Assembly (NCBI RefSeq): GCF_000720765.1
Contig: NZ_JODC01000017.1
Span: 1-64,000 of the forward strand
DNA: 64,000 nucleotides
Direction of reading: 5' to 3'
Origin: Streptomyces sp. NRRL S-646
GTDB taxonomy: Bacteria; Actinomycetota; Actinomycetes; Streptomycetales; Streptomycetaceae
Shown here: positions 1 through 8,904 of the stretch, piece by piece
Layout of the letters: each line of letters opens with the position of its first letter
Position numbering within the stretch: the stretch's first letter is position 1
Translations under genes and position numbers: made by a program
The notes under the pieces: model-generated
What the model saw: only the letters and a program-made list of their open reading frames with translations
Told to the model about the DNA's origin: nothing
The model's database searches: none

Positions 1-100
1 CCGTCGTGGCGTCGTAGCCCTGCTCGGCGAACAACTCGAAGGCGGCACGGATGACCGCCTCGCTGCGCCTTGCCTTACCGCGCTCCCGCAGACCTTGCTC
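1..100 (-). CDS. TetR-family regulator, 5' part only, no canonical start
   Basis: The minus strand reads into a typical TetR N-terminal helix: GLRERGKARRSEAV, then IRAAFELFAEQGYDAT, running off the left edge. The DNA-binding turn itself is outside the window. The reading frame is closed upstream by TGA at 103-101, and between that stop and the conserved helix no ATG, GTG or TTG is in frame (only CTG at 91-89). An in-frame ATG at 127-125 sits eight codons before the stop. The gene therefore uses a rare start or carries a 5' lesion. It is divergent from the SDR gene and probably controls it through the palindrome at 135-150. Confidence 0.6.
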
Positions 101-134
101 TCAGAATGCTCGCAAGTTACAGCCCATCGCAATG

Positions 135-164
135 TTGCAGTCCGCTGCAAACTTAGCTTAGGAT
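135..164 (+). promoter_or_regulatory. SDR promoter with overlapping TetR-type operator
   Basis: A sigma-70-like pair TTGCAG (135-140) and TAGGAT (159-164) is spaced by 18 bases. The -35 hexamer is itself the left arm of a perfect inverted repeat, TTGCAG-TCCG-CTGCAA (135-150). A repressor bound there would block the promoter. The divergent TetR gene next to it is the obvious candidate, which is inference. Confidence 0.6.
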
Positions 165-262
165 GAAACTCGCCCGCCCCGGCGGCCTCGACTCCCTCCC
201 CACCGATGACCTGGACCGCGCCAAAGCCGCATCTGGGACCTCCTGCACCGAAAGGCCACCCC

Positions 263-1111
263 ATGACCCCGACCCGGACCATCCTGATCACCGGCTGCTC
301 CTCCGGCATGGGCCGGCAGGCCGCGCTGGCCCTGCACCGGCTCGGCCACCGCGTGTACGCCACCGCTCGCCGCCCCGAGACCCTGGCCGACCTGGCCGCG
401 CTCGGCATGTCCACCCTGCCGCTCGACGTCACCGACGAGCAGTCGATGGCCGACGCGGTGGCCGCCGTCGAGGCCGAGCACGGCAGCGTCGACATCCTGA
501 TCAACAATGCCGGATTCGGGCTGCACCTGCCCGTGGAGTCCGCCACCCCGGCCGAGGTCCGCGCCCAGTTCGACACCAACGTCTTCGGCCTGGTCCGGAT
601 GGCCCAGCTGGTGCTGCCGGGCATGCGCCGCGCCGGGCACGGCCGGATCATCAACCTCTCCTCCATGGCCGGCCGCTTCTCCCCTCCCGGCGGCGCCTTC
701 TACCACGCCAGCAAGCACGCCGTGGAGGCGATCAGCGACTCGCTGCGCCTGGAGGTCGCGCCTTTCGGCATCGAGGTCGTCGTCGTCCAACCCGGGCCCA
801 CCATCACCGAGTTCAGCGGCACCGCGGTCGGCACCATGGCTCCCGCCACGGACGCCGCCGACCCGTACGCCGGCTTCCGCGCCAAGCTCGCCGACATGTA
901 CGCCAACCACGCCTTCACCCGCCGCAGCGGCGCCGTCCCCGCCGAGGCCGCCACCAAGGTGATCGTCCGCGCCGCCACCACCGCCAAGCCCCGCGCCCGG
1001 TACGCGATCGGCGCGCTCGCCCGCGCCACCATGCTGGCCAAGCGCCTGCTCCCCGACGCCGCCTTCGACGCCCTGATGCGCCGCAGCTTCCCGCTTCCCG
1101 AGGCGGCCTAG
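263..1111 (+). CDS. SDR family NAD(P)-dependent oxidoreductase
   Basis: Classical short-chain dehydrogenase of 282 aa. It has the cofactor motif TGCSSGMG near residue 10, NNAG in the middle, and the catalytic S...YHASK with YxxxK near residue 155. The start at 263 is chosen because AAAGG lies 7 bases upstream and the protein then begins MTPTRTILITG; an upstream ATG at 206 would add a proline-rich tail with no domain. The family reduces or oxidises ketones and alcohols in the cytoplasm, and the substrate cannot be told from sequence. It is divergent from a TetR gene, so it is probably ligand-inducible. Confidence 0.88.
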   Translation: MTPTRTILITGCSSGMGRQAALALHRLGHRVYATARRPETLADLAALGMSTLPLDVTDEQSMADAVAAVEAEHGSVDILINNAGFGLHLPVESATPAEVRAQFDTNVFGLVRMAQLVLPGMRRAGHGRIINLSSMAGRFSPPGGAFYHASKHAVEAISDSLRLEVAPFGIEVVVVQPGPTITEFSGTAVGTMAPATDAADPYAGFRAKLADMYANHAFTRRSGAVPAEAATKVIVRAATTAKPRARYAIGALARATMLAKRLLPDAAFDALMRRSFPLPEAA

Positions 1112-1176
1112 TGGTGGGCATCGGTTCGATTGAGGTGACTCGGTCGGGTGATCTCCAGCCGGTTCGCGCATGAAGG

Positions 1177-1236
1177 CAGGGCCTCCTGTCCAGCTCGGGA
1201 TTGTCGAAGTCCAAACGAGCCGGCCAGGAGGCCCTG
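1177..1236. repeat. 12-bp inverted repeat in front of transposase remnant
   Basis: CAGGGCCTCCTG (1177-1188) and its exact complement CAGGAGGCCCTG (1225-1236) flank a 36-base loop and run into the GTG start of the transposase fragment. Such hairpins near the left end of insertion sequences can limit read-through from outside promoters. It may also act as a terminator for the SDR gene, whose stop is 65 bases upstream. Confidence 0.55.
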
Positions 1237-1803
1237 TGTCGCAGTCTTGCGTTCCTATGCCCGTGTCGTCCAACTCGGCTACCCGGTCGTGTGATTGCCT
1301 CGCTCACCGGTTCGGGAATGCGGGCGACCGTCCGGACCGTGCGCGCGGCTACGACTTGGACATGACGGACACCGAGTGGGTCATCGTGCGGGACGCGATG
1401 CCCGTGCCGCCGTGGCTGCAGGGACGGGGCGGGCAGCCGGAGGGCTACTGCCACCGGCAGATGTCGGACGCCGTGCGCTCCCTGGTCGACAACGGCATCA
1501 AGTGGAGGGCGATGCCGGCGGACTTCCCCGCCTGGGACCGGGTCTACGCCTTCGCGCGGCGGTGGCGCGCGCGGGGCCTGCCGGCTGAGTTCCACGACCG
1601 GCTGCGGGGCATGGTCCGCGAGGACGCCGGCCGCGACCCGGAGCCGACCGCCGCGGTGATCGACGCGCAGTCCCTGCGCGCGGCGGCCACGGTGCCGGCG
1701 TCCTCACGCGGATACGACGGCGCGAAGAAGGTCCCCGGTCGCAAGCGCCACATCGTGGTCGACTGCCTCGGCCTGCTGCTGGCCGTGCTGGTCACCGCCG
1801 CGC
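1236..1803 (+). pseudogene. IS5-type transposase, N-terminal fragment
   Basis: Starting at GTG 1236 the product follows an IS5-type transposase for about 189 codons: an N-terminal MTDTEW helix, RGGQPEGYCHRQM, WRAMPADFPAWDRVY, then the first catalytic aspartate in VIDAQS and the second in HIVVDCLGLLL. Homology stops at LVTAA (about 1803), so the third acidic residue and the C-terminal helix are missing. The sequence then enters the 3' end of an opposing gene. The element cannot encode an active enzyme. A C-terminal piece of the same transposase family lies inverted at 20.7-21.0 kb. Confidence 0.85.
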
Positions 1804-1805
1804 CC

Positions 1806-2343
1806 GGCGGCGAGCGTGAACCGGCCCGGGGTCGGCTCGACGGCCCAGCCCCGATCCGCCAGCCGCTTCATCTTCGAGCGCACGCCCTCCACACTGGCCG
1901 GGACCGGCGCCAGCCCCAGTGCGGCGACGATCTCCTGACACGTCATCACCCTATCCCTGTCTGACCGGCGTTCGGCCAGCACGGACAGGATGCGCCGGTA
2001 GTCCAGGGCCAGTACGTTTCCGCCGACAACGCGGGCCGCCACACGGGGACGACCGAACCCGCACGAGCCACCCGCGACGGCACGGCGGCGGGCGCGTCCG
2101 GGACGGACACCGACTCCGACACGCAAGGTTCCTCGGCCGGTGCCGGGCCCTCGAGTCCGGCTTCCACGGGCCTCGGCGCGGACAGGACCTCACCGACCCG
2201 CTGACGCGTGATCAGCCATCCCTGCCAGTCCGTCTCCGCCTCGGCGAGTGCGGCGAGCACCCGGTCTGCTTCCTCCCGCAGCCCCCCACCCGCTCACGCG
2301 CGGCCAGCTCCCGCTCCTCCAGCAGACCCACGACCGACGCCAT
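1806..2343 (-). pseudogene. Broken IS-associated accessory gene, copy 1
   Basis: From ATG 2343 the minus strand reads MASVVGLLEERELAARERV, a helical start. A frameshift in a G6 run near 2290 follows, then LREEADRVLAALAEAETDWQ in the next frame. A second frameshift near 2020 leads to LALDYRRILSVLAERR and VEGVRSKMKRLADRGW. The last part resembles a winged-helix fold. No function is known to me. The same C-terminal block occurs at 20392-20724, again tail-to-tail with IS5 transposase sequence. The 3' end merges with the transposase fragment near 1805. Confidence 0.6.
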
Positions 2344-2456
2344 CTTGGCGCCTTCACCCACGAGGCAACCCGACCCGCCGAGCCTGCCTCGCCAACACCG
2401 ACATCATGCCTGAGCTGCGGAAACGCACCCATTAAGTTCGGTACGACAACGGCTTC

Positions 2457-4067
2457 TCAGCGCAGCGCCCGCGCCCTGATCCCCTGCTTGCCGGGCGAGA
2501 AGATGCCCTGCGGGTCGAGGCAGTCCTTGACGGCTTCGTTGAAGCGGCGCTGGGCGTGGCCGCCGAAGTCGAAGGTGTCGGCGACAGCGTCCATGTGGCG
2601 CAGGTGTGTGCGGTAGACGCCGTAGCCGCGGCGGGCGCCTTCCGGGATGAGCCGGCCGATCACGTCGTACGCGTGCCGGGTCTGCGCCGCGTCGGCCGTG
2701 TTGAACCACAACGAGGTGATGTTGACGAAGGCGCGCGGGGTGAGCATCAGGGAGGTGGCGTAGTCCAGGCCTTCGGCCGCGAGGGCGGAGCGCAGCCAGC
2801 GGTTCTGCTCCAGCGCCTCCTCGCCGGTGAGCGGGGCGACGGGGGAATAGTCGAGGTGGCCGCCCACGCCGTGTTCGTCCCAGCTGAGGTTGTCCAGCAG
2901 GTCGAGCGTGGGGACGCCGGCCTGGGTGGTGTCGGACTGGTGCCGGATGCGCGGCAGGGCGGCGGCCGGGCCGTCCGGGATGGGTTCGGCGGGCGCCGTG
3001 AGCCGGTCGACGGCGGTGGCGCCGTCGTATGCGCGAGCGGTGAGGCGGGCGCCGGGGATGGCCTCGAAGGCGCGGCGGCAGATCTCGTACTGCTGCTCCA
3101 CGATTTCCGCGTGGCCGTACAGGGCGAAGCGCATGTACCAGCGGCCCGTGTCCGTCTCGCGGGCTATACGGTCGATGGCCTCCTCCGGAAGCGCGCCCTC
3201 TCCCCGGTACCAGTACTCGCGGGGGACACCGCTGAGCGCGCCGCCGACGAGCATCGTGTTGTACGCGATGGGGTAGTTGGGGATGGTGCGGTCCAGGAGC
3301 AGCGGGCGGACGGTGTCGACGAGGGCGACGATGTCCTCCTCGCGATCGACCCGCACGTCGCAGGACATGTACACCTCGGGCTGCGGTACGAGCCAGCAGC
3401 CCATCTTGGTGACGATGCCGTAGTTGGACTGCATGAACATCCCGTCGGCCGACGGACCGAAGCCGGGCTTGCGGACGGGCCAGGACGGGTTGCCCTTCAT
3501 GGCGCCCATGCCGGTACGCAGCAGGGAGCCGTCAGCGAGGACGACCTCCATGCCGCTCTGGCGGCCGGGGTGGTCGCCGAGCGGCGTGAAGCCGACGCCG
3601 TGATCGAGGCAGTTGCCGATGACGCTGCCCCAGCCGAGGTCGGGGATGGAGGGCCACAGGGCGAGGCCGCGCCGCCGGATCTCCTCGAAGAGGTCGAAGA
3701 AGCGCACACCGGGCTCGACCACGCAGTACGCGAGGTCTTCGTCCAGTTCCAGGATGCGGTTCATGCGACGCAGGCTGACCGAGACCGAGCCGGTGGTGGC
3801 CGGGGCCGGACCGCCGTATCCGTTGTTGCGGCCCTGGGAGAACGTCCACAGCGGCAGGCTGTGTTCGCCGGCGATCCGGACGACGGCCTGGACCTCCTCG
3901 ACGGTGGCGGGCGAGACGACAGCGGAGGGGATGTGCTCCTGCCAGGAGGCGTGGGCGTAGGGATCGCGGTACGGCAGCAGGTCCTCGGGGCGGTGCAGGA
4001 CATGCTCCGGGCCGAGGGCGGCGGAGAGAGCGGCCAGAGCGTCGGCGGAGAGGGGCGGTCGGGTCAT
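2457..4067 (-). CDS. VAO-family FAD-dependent phenol oxidase/dehydrogenase 1
   Basis: A 536-aa flavoenzyme resembling vanillyl-alcohol oxidase, eugenol oxidase and 4-cresol dehydrogenase: PCMH-type FAD domain at about residues 45-240 and the family substrate domain after it. Residues matching the VAO active site are Y84 (NNGYGG), D165 (GDH) and Y485-R486 (VYRTH). The REMHH motif holding the covalent-flavin histidine in VAO is replaced by RAFVN (about 445-449), so flavin attachment may be non-covalent. Such enzymes oxidise para-substituted phenols at the side chain. The gene is last in a seven-gene operon and its ATG overlaps the stop of the upstream ATPase gene. Exact substrate unknown. Confidence 0.87.
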   Translation of the reverse strand: MTRPPLSADALAALSAALGPEHVLHRPEDLLPYRDPYAHASWQEHIPSAVVSPATVEEVQAVVRIAGEHSLPLWTFSQGRNNGYGGPAPATTGSVSVSLRRMNRILELDEDLAYCVVEPGVRFFDLFEEIRRRGLALWPSIPDLGWGSVIGNCLDHGVGFTPLGDHPGRQSGMEVVLADGSLLRTGMGAMKGNPSWPVRKPGFGPSADGMFMQSNYGIVTKMGCWLVPQPEVYMSCDVRVDREEDIVALVDTVRPLLLDRTIPNYPIAYNTMLVGGALSGVPREYWYRGEGALPEEAIDRIARETDTGRWYMRFALYGHAEIVEQQYEICRRAFEAIPGARLTARAYDGATAVDRLTAPAEPIPDGPAAALPRIRHQSDTTQAGVPTLDLLDNLSWDEHGVGGHLDYSPVAPLTGEEALEQNRWLRSALAAEGLDYATSLMLTPRAFVNITSLWFNTADAAQTRHAYDVIGRLIPEGARRGYGVYRTHLRHMDAVADTFDFGGHAQRRFNEAVKDCLDPQGIFSPGKQGIRARALR

Positions 4068-4813
4068 GACGGGGAGTCCTCGGCATTCGTGCGCAGCAGG
4101 TACGCGGCGCTCAGCTTCTCGGGGTTGTCCTTGAGCTCCTGTGCCGTGCCGCTGAAGCGGATGCGGCCGCCTTCCAGGATGTGGGCGGTGGTGGCCAGGG
4201 CGAGGGCGACGTGTGCGAACTGCTCGATGAGCAGGACGGCCGTGCCGGCGGCGGCGACGTCGGCCAGGACCGGCATCAGACGCTTCACCACGACCGGCGC
4301 CAGGCCCAGCGACAGCTCGTCCACGACCAGCACGGACGGCCGGGAGGCGAGTGCCTGGGCCAGGACGACCATCTGCTGCTGCCCGCCGGACAGGGCACGG
4401 GCGGGGGTGTGCCAGCGTTGCCTCAGCTCGGGGAAGAGCTCCAGCGCGTACTCGACTCCGGTCCGGCGGGCCTCTCGGCCGAGGGAGTAGACCGCGGCGT
4501 GCAGGTTGTCACGGACGGTCAGGCTGGGCAGCAGCCGCCGCCCTTCGGGTACGACTGCCACCCCGGCCGCCCGCACCTTCTCGGGCCGGCGTCCCGTCAG
4601 CTCGCGCTCGCCGAGCAGGAGGCGCCCGCCGGTGGGGCGCAGGATGCCGCCGAGCGCGAGGACCAGGGTGGACTTGCCCGCGCCGTTGGGACCGAGGAGA
4701 GCGGTGACCTCTCCGGCGGGGATGTCGAGACGTACGTCGTGCAGCACGGTCCGGCTTCCGCGCACGACACGGAGCTCTTCGACGTGCAGCGCGGGCGCGG
4801 TGGTGACGGTCAT
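4064..4813 (-). CDS. LivF-like ABC transporter ATP-binding protein
   Basis: A 249-aa ATPase with Walker A GPNGAGKST near residue 41, signature LSGGQQQ near 140 and Walker B VLVVDELS. The length and the SLGLAP stretch fit the LivF branch of branched-chain-amino-acid-type importers. It pairs with the LivG-like ATPase upstream and energises the two permeases from the cytoplasmic face. Although named for leucine, this transporter class also carries aromatic acids and other organic acids. The flanking phenol oxidases suggest an aromatic substrate here, which is inference. Confidence 0.9.
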   Translation of the reverse strand: MTVTTAPALHVEELRVVRGSRTVLHDVRLDIPAGEVTALLGPNGAGKSTLVLALGGILRPTGGRLLLGERELTGRRPEKVRAAGVAVVPEGRRLLPSLTVRDNLHAAVYSLGREARRTGVEYALELFPELRQRWHTPARALSGGQQQMVVLAQALASRPSVLVVDELSLGLAPVVVKRLMPVLADVAAAGTAVLLIEQFAHVALALATTAHILEGGRIRFSGTAQELKDNPEKLSAAYLLRTNAEDSPS

Positions 4814-5526
4814 GCGACCTCCTCGGTACCGAGGTAGGCCCGCACGACATGCTCGTCGCGCAGGACCTCCTGGGTGGGACCGGCGGCGACGATCCGGCCG
4901 AAGTCGAGCACGGCGGTGACGTCGCAGCAGGCAGACACCAGGCTCATGTCGTGGTCGACCAGTACGGTCATGGCGTCCAGCTCCGCCGGGATGCGGCGGA
5001 TCACGGCACCGATCCGGCCCGTCTCCTCGTCCGGCAGCCCCGCGGCGGGCTCGTCCAGCAGGACCACGCGGGGGCGGCCGACGACCGCACGGGCGAGCTC
5101 GACCAGCCGTCGTTCCCCCGCGCCCAGGGCGCCGACCGGGGCCGTGGGGCTGACGGAAAGGCCGACGAAGTCCAGGGCGGTGAGCACGTCGCGGTGGCGG
5201 TCGCGGCGGTGGCCACCGGTGTGCTCGTGGACCATGGCCACGTTGTCGTACACCGACAGCTGCTCGATCGCCTGCTCGGTCTGGAAGGTGCGGCGCAGCC
5301 CCCAGCGGGCCCGGCGGTGGCCCGGCAGGGCCAGCAGGTCGTCACCGAATGCCAGGACGCGGCCGGTCGCCGGGGTGACGAAGCCGCTGAGTACGTTGAA
5401 GAAGGTGGTCTTGCCGGCGCCGTTGGGGCCGATCAGGCCGCAGGCGCCGCCGGGCAGCGTCAGATCCACGGCCTGGATGGGGGTGACGCCGCCGAAGCGT
5501 ACGGTCAGCTCCGTGATCTCGATCAT
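4810..5526 (-). CDS. LivG-like ABC transporter ATP-binding protein
   Basis: A 238-aa ATPase beginning MIEITELTVRFGG at ATG 5526, which overlaps the permease stop (ATGA). Walker A is GPNGAGKTT, Walker B VVLLDEP and the switch histidine is in LVDHD. The signature is LGAGERR rather than the usual LSxGQ/E form; G and E are kept, so it is probably still functional. It forms the heterodimeric ATPase with the LivF-like subunit. A much longer open frame extends upstream to 6756 but only shadows the permease gene. Confidence 0.9.
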   Translation of the reverse strand: MIEITELTVRFGGVTPIQAVDLTLPGGACGLIGPNGAGKTTFFNVLSGFVTPATGRVLAFGDDLLALPGHRRARWGLRRTFQTEQAIEQLSVYDNVAMVHEHTGGHRRDRHRDVLTALDFVGLSVSPTAPVGALGAGERRLVELARAVVGRPRVVLLDEPAAGLPDEETGRIGAVIRRIPAELDAMTVLVDHDMSLVSACCDVTAVLDFGRIVAAGPTQEVLRDEHVVRAYLGTEEVA

Positions 5527-6593
5527 GACGTGGTCCTCCGCATCCGGACCCGGGCACCCAGCCGGGCCAGGTCCCGGCTCAGCTGGCCGGCGATGCCCTC
5601 CGGCGAGGTGACCAGTGTCTGCACGAGGCCCACCCCGAAGACGATCAGCAGGACGTTGCCGCTGACCCCCCAGGTGTCGAGCAGGGCGGGCATCGCCTTC
5701 AGCATCAGCCCTGCCACGACGGCTCCGGCGAAGTGGTACATGCCCGCCATCAGCAGGGCGGCCAGCAGAGTGATCGACTCCTGCGGGGGGAACTGGTAGA
5801 CCGTCAGCCCGCCCGCGCTGGCCGCCAGCAGGGCCCCGGCCACACCGGTCATGAAGCACGCCAGGGCGAAGGCCCACAGCTTGTACAGGGTGACGTTGAT
5901 CCCGGCGGCCACCGCCGCGTGCTCGCTCTGCCGGATCGCCGCCCAGGCCCTGCCCGGCCTGCCCCGGGTATGGGCGATGGCCAGCAGGAACATCAGGGCA
6001 CAGACCACGACCGTGTAGCGGAAGTACGCGGTGTCGCCGACGGCGACGGCGGGCCGGGCCAGCGGCACAGTGCCGGATTTCACGGGGTCGTAGCCGAGGA
6101 AGCCGGGTCCGCCGTTGGGAAAGTTGGTGTTGGTCAGCACGATGGTGACCGCAGCGGCCAGCATGAGGGTGATCAGGGCCAGATACAGGCCGGACAGCCG
6201 CAGGGCGGGAAGCCCGATGACGATTCCGATCAGGCCGGTCACCACACCGGTGGCCAGCACTACCAGCCAGAACGGCAACGCGCCGGTCTGGCCCAGCCGC
6301 TGCGCGGTCCAGCCGCCGACCGCGAGCATCGCGATCTGGCCCAGTGAGATCAGCCCGACCCGCCCGTACAGCACGCTCAGACCCAAGGCCGCGACCGAGA
6401 ACACCGCCGCGGCGGTGAGGACCTGGATCCAGTACGCGCTGGTGAACAGCGGCAGCAGGAGCGCGGCTGCCGCCACACCGGCCGGCCAGACCGCCGCCGA
6501 CAGGGGCTGCCGCAGCCTGTGCCCGATGGCCGCCGTCGGGTGCCGCGCATGGTCCGGTGCGGTGGCGCGGTGCGCGTCTTCGAGGACGTTCAT
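5523..6593 (-). CDS. LivM-like ABC transporter permease
   Basis: A 356-aa integral membrane protein with about nine hydrophobic segments and the LivM-type block LYGRVGLISLGQIAMLAVGG followed by GLPALRLSGLYLALITL. The EAA-like cytoplasmic loop AIRQSEHAAVAAGINV contacts the ATPases. Start is ATG 6593, only three bases after the stop of the LivH-like gene. It is one half of the transmembrane channel of the importer encoded by 4064-8831. Confidence 0.9.
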   Translation of the reverse strand: MNVLEDAHRATAPDHARHPTAAIGHRLRQPLSAAVWPAGVAAAALLLPLFTSAYWIQVLTAAAVFSVAALGLSVLYGRVGLISLGQIAMLAVGGWTAQRLGQTGALPFWLVVLATGVVTGLIGIVIGLPALRLSGLYLALITLMLAAAVTIVLTNTNFPNGGPGFLGYDPVKSGTVPLARPAVAVGDTAYFRYTVVVCALMFLLAIAHTRGRPGRAWAAIRQSEHAAVAAGINVTLYKLWAFALACFMTGVAGALLAASAGGLTVYQFPPQESITLLAALLMAGMYHFAGAVVAGLMLKAMPALLDTWGVSGNVLLIVFGVGLVQTLVTSPEGIAGQLSRDLARLGARVRMRRTTS

Positions 6594-6596
6594 TCT

Positions 6597-7466
6597 TCAG
6601 ACCCTTGTCTGTGACGGGCGGCGGACGGCCATGACCAGCACGACCGCTATCGCCACCAGGAACGGCGTCATGGACCGGTAGGAGGACAGGCTCGCCACAG
6701 AAGTGAGCAGGGACTGGGCGACCCCGATGACGAGGCCGGCAGCCAGCGTGGTCCACAGCGACTCCAGCCGTCCGACTAGGGCGGCGGCCAGCCCGGAGAT
6801 GATCAGGAACGTCAGCCCGGTGATGTCGAGGCCGACCAGGTTGGACAGCACGATCCCCGCCACGCCGAACACGACGCCGGAACCCAGCCAGGCGGCCGCC
6901 TCCACCCGGCGTACCGGTACGCCCAGCAGCGCGCTGCTCTCCCGGTCGTCGGCCAGCGCGCGCATCGCCGTGCCCAGCGCCGTGCGGTCCAGGAACTGCG
7001 CGGTGACGGCGGTGAGCAGCAGGCCGAGCGCCAGGCTGATCAGCTGGGTGCCGTTGACGTGGACGGTGCCGAGGACGATGCCCCAGGCGGTCGTGGGCAG
7101 GGAGAGGGAGTAGGTCTGCGCGCCCCAGATCCAGGACATGGTGCCCAGCAGGACGAGCGTCAGACCGAGCGTGGCCGCGGCCTTGACCAGCGGTTCGCGC
7201 TGGGCGAGCCGGGGACCGAGGAGCAGGCCGTACAGCAGGGTGATCGCCGCCGACAGCGTTACACCGAGTGCGGCCGCGGGCCAGACGGAGAGGCCCGCGG
7301 TCGTGGCCAAGGAGCAGGCGGTGAAGGCACCGACGGCGCCGACCGCTCCGCCCGCCAGATAGAGCACTCCGGTGGTGCGGTACAGGACCACGATGCCGAC
7401 GCCGGAGAGCGAGAACACACCACCGAGAGCCAGTCCGAGAACGAGGAAGGGCAGAAGGCTTGGCAT
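6597..7466 (-). CDS. LivH-like ABC transporter permease
   Basis: A 289-aa permease of the LivH type with about eight membrane segments. Landmarks are LYRTTGVLYLAGGAVGAVGA near the start and the coupling loop MRALADDRESSALLGVPV near residue 170. It starts at ATG 7466, 33 bases after the binding-protein stop. It partners the LivM-like permease and belongs to the same operon. Confidence 0.9.
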   Translation of the reverse strand: MPSLLPFLVLGLALGGVFSLSGVGIVVLYRTTGVLYLAGGAVGAVGAFTACSLATTAGLSVWPAAALGVTLSAAITLLYGLLLGPRLAQREPLVKAAATLGLTLVLLGTMSWIWGAQTYSLSLPTTAWGIVLGTVHVNGTQLISLALGLLLTAVTAQFLDRTALGTAMRALADDRESSALLGVPVRRVEAAAWLGSGVVFGVAGIVLSNLVGLDITGLTFLIISGLAAALVGRLESLWTTLAAGLVIGVAQSLLTSVASLSSYRSMTPFLVAIAVVLVMAVRRPSQTRV

Positions 7467-7499
7467 GGGAGACGTCCCGTTCCGATCAGCCGCCGGCGG

Positions 7500-8831
7500 T
7501 CAGCCGAGACCGATCTGCTTCTCGTATGCGCGGATCTCGGCGAAGTTGTTGTTGGGCAGGGCGGGCATCTCCGAGCAGTCCTGCGTCTGCACCCACTGAC
7601 CGCTCTTCGGAGTGATGGTCCGGGTGGTGTTGTTGGCGGTGTGGAACGCCTGGGTGCCGAAGTACCAGGGCTTGCAGTACAGGTCGGACCGGTAGTCCTT
7701 GACACCCTTGAACGCCGCGCCCACGGTGGCGGTGGTGTAGTCGCCGGACTTGATGCTCAGCAGCGCCTGGACGGCGATCCGTGCGGCGGTGAAGCCGAGC
7801 TGGCCGAAGTTTCCGAGCTGGGTCTTCGGGGCGTACTTCCGGCGCAGCTGGAGATAGAGCTGGTTGTCCGGACCGGGCGAGCCGGCCAGGTTCATCTCGG
7901 CGTTGACACCGAGCTTGCCGTCCCAGGCGCTGCCCAGCTGCTGGAGCATGGACTGGTCGTTGCAGCCCGCCGGGCAGCCCCATATGGCCTGGTCGATCAG
8001 GCCCTGCTGCTCGATGGCCTTGAACACCTTCAGCGCCTCACCCGCGTTGAGGTTCGCCACGACACCGCCGCCGGCGCCCGCGGCCTGGGCGGCCTTGAGC
8101 GCGAGCCCGTTGGCGTCGGCGACCGGGACGTTCTCCACCCAGGCGGTGACCGGGACGCCGGCCTTCTTGCCGAGCTCCTTGATGCTGGCGTTGATGGCGT
8201 TGGAGCCGGGTGTGTTGCTGGTGAAGACGACCAGCTTCTTGGCGCCCTTGTCGAGCAGGTACTGGGCGGTGGCCAGCGCGCTGTAACTTGCGCCGACGTT
8301 GACCGGCGCGATGGCGGGGGAGTTGAAGCAGTCGAGGGCGAGGCCCGCGTCGATGCCGTAGACGGCCTTCTTCTCGTAGGTCTTGGCGTTGACCGAGCAG
8401 TCCAGGACGCTGCTGCTGGCGGTGAAGCCGACGATCTTCTCGGTGTCGATCAGCTTGGTCGCCAGGGACGCGGTCAACTGCGGGTCGAGCGCGTCCTTTT
8501 CCACGACGAGTTTCACGGGGCGGCCGTTGATGCCGCCGTTGGCGTTGACGCAGGAGAAGTACGCGTTCGCCATGTCGGTGACGTCGGTGAAGCTCAGCCC
8601 GGGGGTGTCAGAGACGATGGCACCGAGCTTGATGGCCGGCCCGGTGGCCGTCTTGCCGTTGCCGAGGCCGCACTTGGAGGCCTTGGACGGCTTCGCGGAG
8701 GAGGCCGCGGCGGCGCCGGTGCCGGTGGAGGCGCAGCCGGTGGCCAGCAGGGCCAGGAGGGGTGCGCAGGCGGCGACGGTGAGCACGCGGGTGCTCGTGG
8801 ATCTGTGCGGGCGATGGCCGTTGGTCTTCAC
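7500..8831 (-). CDS. Liv-type substrate-binding lipoprotein
   Basis: A 443-aa exported solute-binding protein of the Peripla_BP_6 class. It has a basic N-terminus, a hydrophobic stretch and the lipobox LLATGC near residue 33, then a low-complexity linker and the ligand-binding domain starting around IKLGAIVSDTPG. The start is GTG 8831, with GGAG six bases upstream. As the first component it decides the specificity of the importer. It is large for a LivJ/LivK protein, as is common for actinobacterial paralogues that bind non-amino-acid ligands. Co-transcribed with the phenol oxidase upstream. Confidence 0.9.
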   Translation of the reverse strand: MKTNGHRPHRSTSTRVLTVAACAPLLALLATGCASTGTGAAAASSAKPSKASKCGLGNGKTATGPAIKLGAIVSDTPGLSFTDVTDMANAYFSCVNANGGINGRPVKLVVEKDALDPQLTASLATKLIDTEKIVGFTASSSVLDCSVNAKTYEKKAVYGIDAGLALDCFNSPAIAPVNVGASYSALATAQYLLDKGAKKLVVFTSNTPGSNAINASIKELGKKAGVPVTAWVENVPVADANGLALKAAQAAGAGGGVVANLNAGEALKVFKAIEQQGLIDQAIWGCPAGCNDQSMLQQLGSAWDGKLGVNAEMNLAGSPGPDNQLYLQLRRKYAPKTQLGNFGQLGFTAARIAVQALLSIKSGDYTTATVGAAFKGVKDYRSDLYCKPWYFGTQAFHTANNTTRTITPKSGQWVQTQDCSEMPALPNNNFAEIRAYEKQIGLG

Positions 8832-8904
8832 AATGGGCTCCGTTGCTCACGGTGGTCGACTGGGGCAAAGGGGAAGGGAGAGAGGGCGCGCAGGCGGAAG
8901 CGGG

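Noticed and set aside
2556..4490. Long plus-strand open frame of 644 codons
   Set aside because: It is antisense to the phenol oxidase and LivF-like genes, has no ribosome site and a biased composition typical of the complement of high-GC coding DNA.
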